Assembly: GCA_945885645.1 (NCBI GenBank)
Contig: CAMCYV010000079.1
Span: 1-6,909, forward strand
Reading direction: 5' to 3'
Origin: Bifidobacterium breve
Lineage (GTDB): Bacteria; Actinomycetota; Actinomycetes; S36-B12
Length of the DNA: 6,909 bases
In this document: positions 5,813 to 6,909 of the stretch, one piece after another
Layout: each line of letters starts with the position of its first letter
How positions within the stretch are numbered: the first letter of the stretch is position 1
Notes under the pieces: model-generated
What the model was told of the DNA's origin: nothing
Database searches by the model: none
What the model saw: the letters and a program-made list of their open reading frames with translations, nothing else
Program-made: the position numbers and the translations under genes

Positions 5813-6909
5813 ATGGATCACATGGGCAACCCCGGGCCGGCTAAAGGCCAACTGAGTGTGGTTTTGGCCCAGGTGAATCCAACCGTGGGAGATATCCAAG
5901 CAAATGCGCTTCTTATTCGCGATTCCGTGACCTCGGCAACGAAGACCGCTTCGGTTGATCTGATCCTTTTCGGCGAAATGGTCCTGACCGGGTATCCGAT
6001 TGAGGACTTAGCACTTCGTAAGGACTTCCAAGTAGCCTCAAGGTCAGCAATCGGTGATCTGGCTGTTGATTTACAGGCTGACGGAAACGGTGAAGTGCAC
6101 GTCATCGTTGGCTATCTTGATGTAGGTGATGCCGGACCAACAAATAGTGCCGCCGTATTGCATCGTGGCAAAGTTGTCGGCACCTACGCTAAACATTTTC
6201 TACCCAACTACGGTGTATTTGACGAAGCGCGCTATTTCCATCAAGGGAATAAGCCACTTCTGATTAATGTCAAAGGCCATGTTATTGCGATTGCAATTTG
6301 TGAGGATCTCTGGCGAAGTGGTGGTCCGGTTCAGTGGGCTCGCGAGGCAGGTGCCGATATTCTGGCTGTACTTAATGCCTCACCTTATGAATTTGGTAAG
6401 GACAGCGTTCGGATCGATTTGTGCCGCGAGCGGGCACAAGAGGCTGCGGTGACAATTCTGTACACCAACATTGTTGGCGGCCAAGATGAATTGTTGTTTG
6501 ACGGCGGCAGCATGGTGGTCTCACCTACCGGAGCTCTCCAACTTCATGGCGCCCAAAACATTGAAGAGTTACTTCACATCACCCTGCCATACAGCGGTGA
6601 GCCAGTTGAGTTTTTGCCAGCGGTGGACCCTCTGGAGACGATTTATAACGCACTGACATTGTCCCTTCGAGACTATGTTGGAAAGAACGGTTTTAACACC
6701 GTTATCTTCGGCGCAAGCGGCGGGATCGATTCAGCACTCGTCGGTGCAATTGCTGTTGACGCCCTAGGACCCGATCGCGTATTCGCTTGCGCCATGCCAA
6801 GCCAATATTCATCCGAGCATTCGATAGCCGATGCATACTCTCTCGCGCAGCGCACCGGACTTTCCATCCGAACAATCCCCATCGCACCAATGATGGACAC
6901 CTTCTTGAC
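5813..6909 (+). CDS. nadE: Glutamine-dependent NAD+ synthetase, 3' truncated by window
   Basis: Converts nicotinic acid adenine dinucleotide to NAD+ using ATP and ammonia released from glutamine. The frame is open to the window end (365 complete codons). The N-terminal nitrilase-type glutaminase domain shows the full catalytic triad: E55 in FGEMVLTGYP, K127 in YAKHFLPNYGVFDE and C163 in AICEDLW. The synthetase domain begins near residue 275, with the PP-loop ASGGIDSALVG (301-311) that binds ATP. The roughly 140 residue gap between Cys and SGGIDS fits the shorter family members of about 550-590 aa rather than the long M. tuberculosis form, so about 200 residues should be missing. Start choice: ATG 5813 (MDHMGNPGPAKGQLSVVLAQVNPTVGD) or in-frame ATG 5822; neither has a Shine-Dalgarno, and a -10-like TAGCCT 7 nt before 5813 suggests a leaderless mRNA. 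The frame stays open to ATG 5708, but those extra residues do not resemble the family. Confidence 0.95.
   Translation, partial: MDHMGNPGPAKGQLSVVLAQVNPTVGDIQANALLIRDSVTSATKTASVDLILFGEMVLTGYPIEDLALRKDFQVASRSAIGDLAVDLQADGNGEVHVIVGYLDVGDAGPTNSAAVLHRGKVVGTYAKHFLPNYGVFDEARYFHQGNKPLLINVKGHVIAIAICEDLWRSGGPVQWAREAGADILAVLNASPYEFGKDSVRIDLCRERAQEAAVTILYTNIVGGQDELLFDGGSMVVSPTGALQLHGAQNIEELLHITLPYSGEPVEFLPAVDPLETIYNALTLSLRDYVGKNGFNTVIFGASGGIDSALVGAIAVDALGPDRVFACAMPSQYSSEHSIADAYSLAQRTGLSIRTIPIAPMMDTFL

Noticed and set aside
5818..6105. 95-codon open frame on the minus strand inside nadE
   Set aside because: The plus strand here encodes the conserved NadE glutaminase domain with its catalytic Glu; the antisense frame is serine- and arginine-rich shadow sequence.
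1..6909. CRISPR array, insertion sequence, tRNA or prophage remnant
   Set aside because: No spaced direct repeats, terminal inverted repeats, transposase motifs or tRNA-like cloverleaf were seen; nearly all sequence is accounted for by four housekeeping genes.

Overview
This 6.9 kb window is a nitrogen-assimilation locus from an actinobacterium. The gene order is glnA1 (plus strand), then glnE and glnA2 (both minus strand), then a divergent nadE (plus strand). From memory, M. tuberculosis has the same glnA1 / glnE / glnA2 arrangement (Rv2220 / Rv2221c / Rv2222c), and streptomycetes keep nadE near the same cluster. The encoded proteins look most like actinobacterial homologues. Base composition is only about half G+C (judged by eye), low for the phylum. 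This suggests a moderate-GC, possibly small-genome or aquatic lineage, but I cannot name the genus from sequence alone.

Layout: 2-1219 (+) is the 3' six-sevenths of glnA1, the adenylylatable GSI-beta glutamine synthetase; its start lies before the window. Positions 1220-1326 are a short convergent intergenic region dominated by a long hairpin terminator. Positions 1327-4302 (-) hold glnE, the bifunctional glutamine synthetase adenylyltransferase/adenylyl-removing enzyme, with both nucleotidyltransferase domains intact. Positions 4303-4349 are a 47 nt spacer with small inverted repeats and one unit of a 17 bp tandem duplication. Positions 4350-5687 (-) hold glnA2, a GSI-alpha-type glutamine synthetase that lacks the adenylylation tyrosine. 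Positions 5688-5812 are a divergent promoter region with operator-like repeats. Positions 5813-6909 (+) hold the 5' part of nadE, a glutamine-dependent NAD+ synthetase that runs off the window end.

How the genes fit together: GlnA1 makes glutamine from glutamate, ammonia and ATP. GlnE switches it off and on by adenylylating the tyrosine at 998-1000 and removing the AMP. GlnA2 is a close-by paralogue that this switch should not be able to modify. NadE consumes glutamine as its nitrogen donor in the last step of NAD+ synthesis. glnA2 and glnE are co-oriented with a short spacer and are probably one transcript.

I found no mobile element, CRISPR array, RNA gene or clearly undescribed system. The points worth a second look are small: a 17 bp tandem duplication across the glnA2 stop codon, unusual translation starts for glnE and nadE, and uncharacterised repeats in the glnA2/nadE promoter region.
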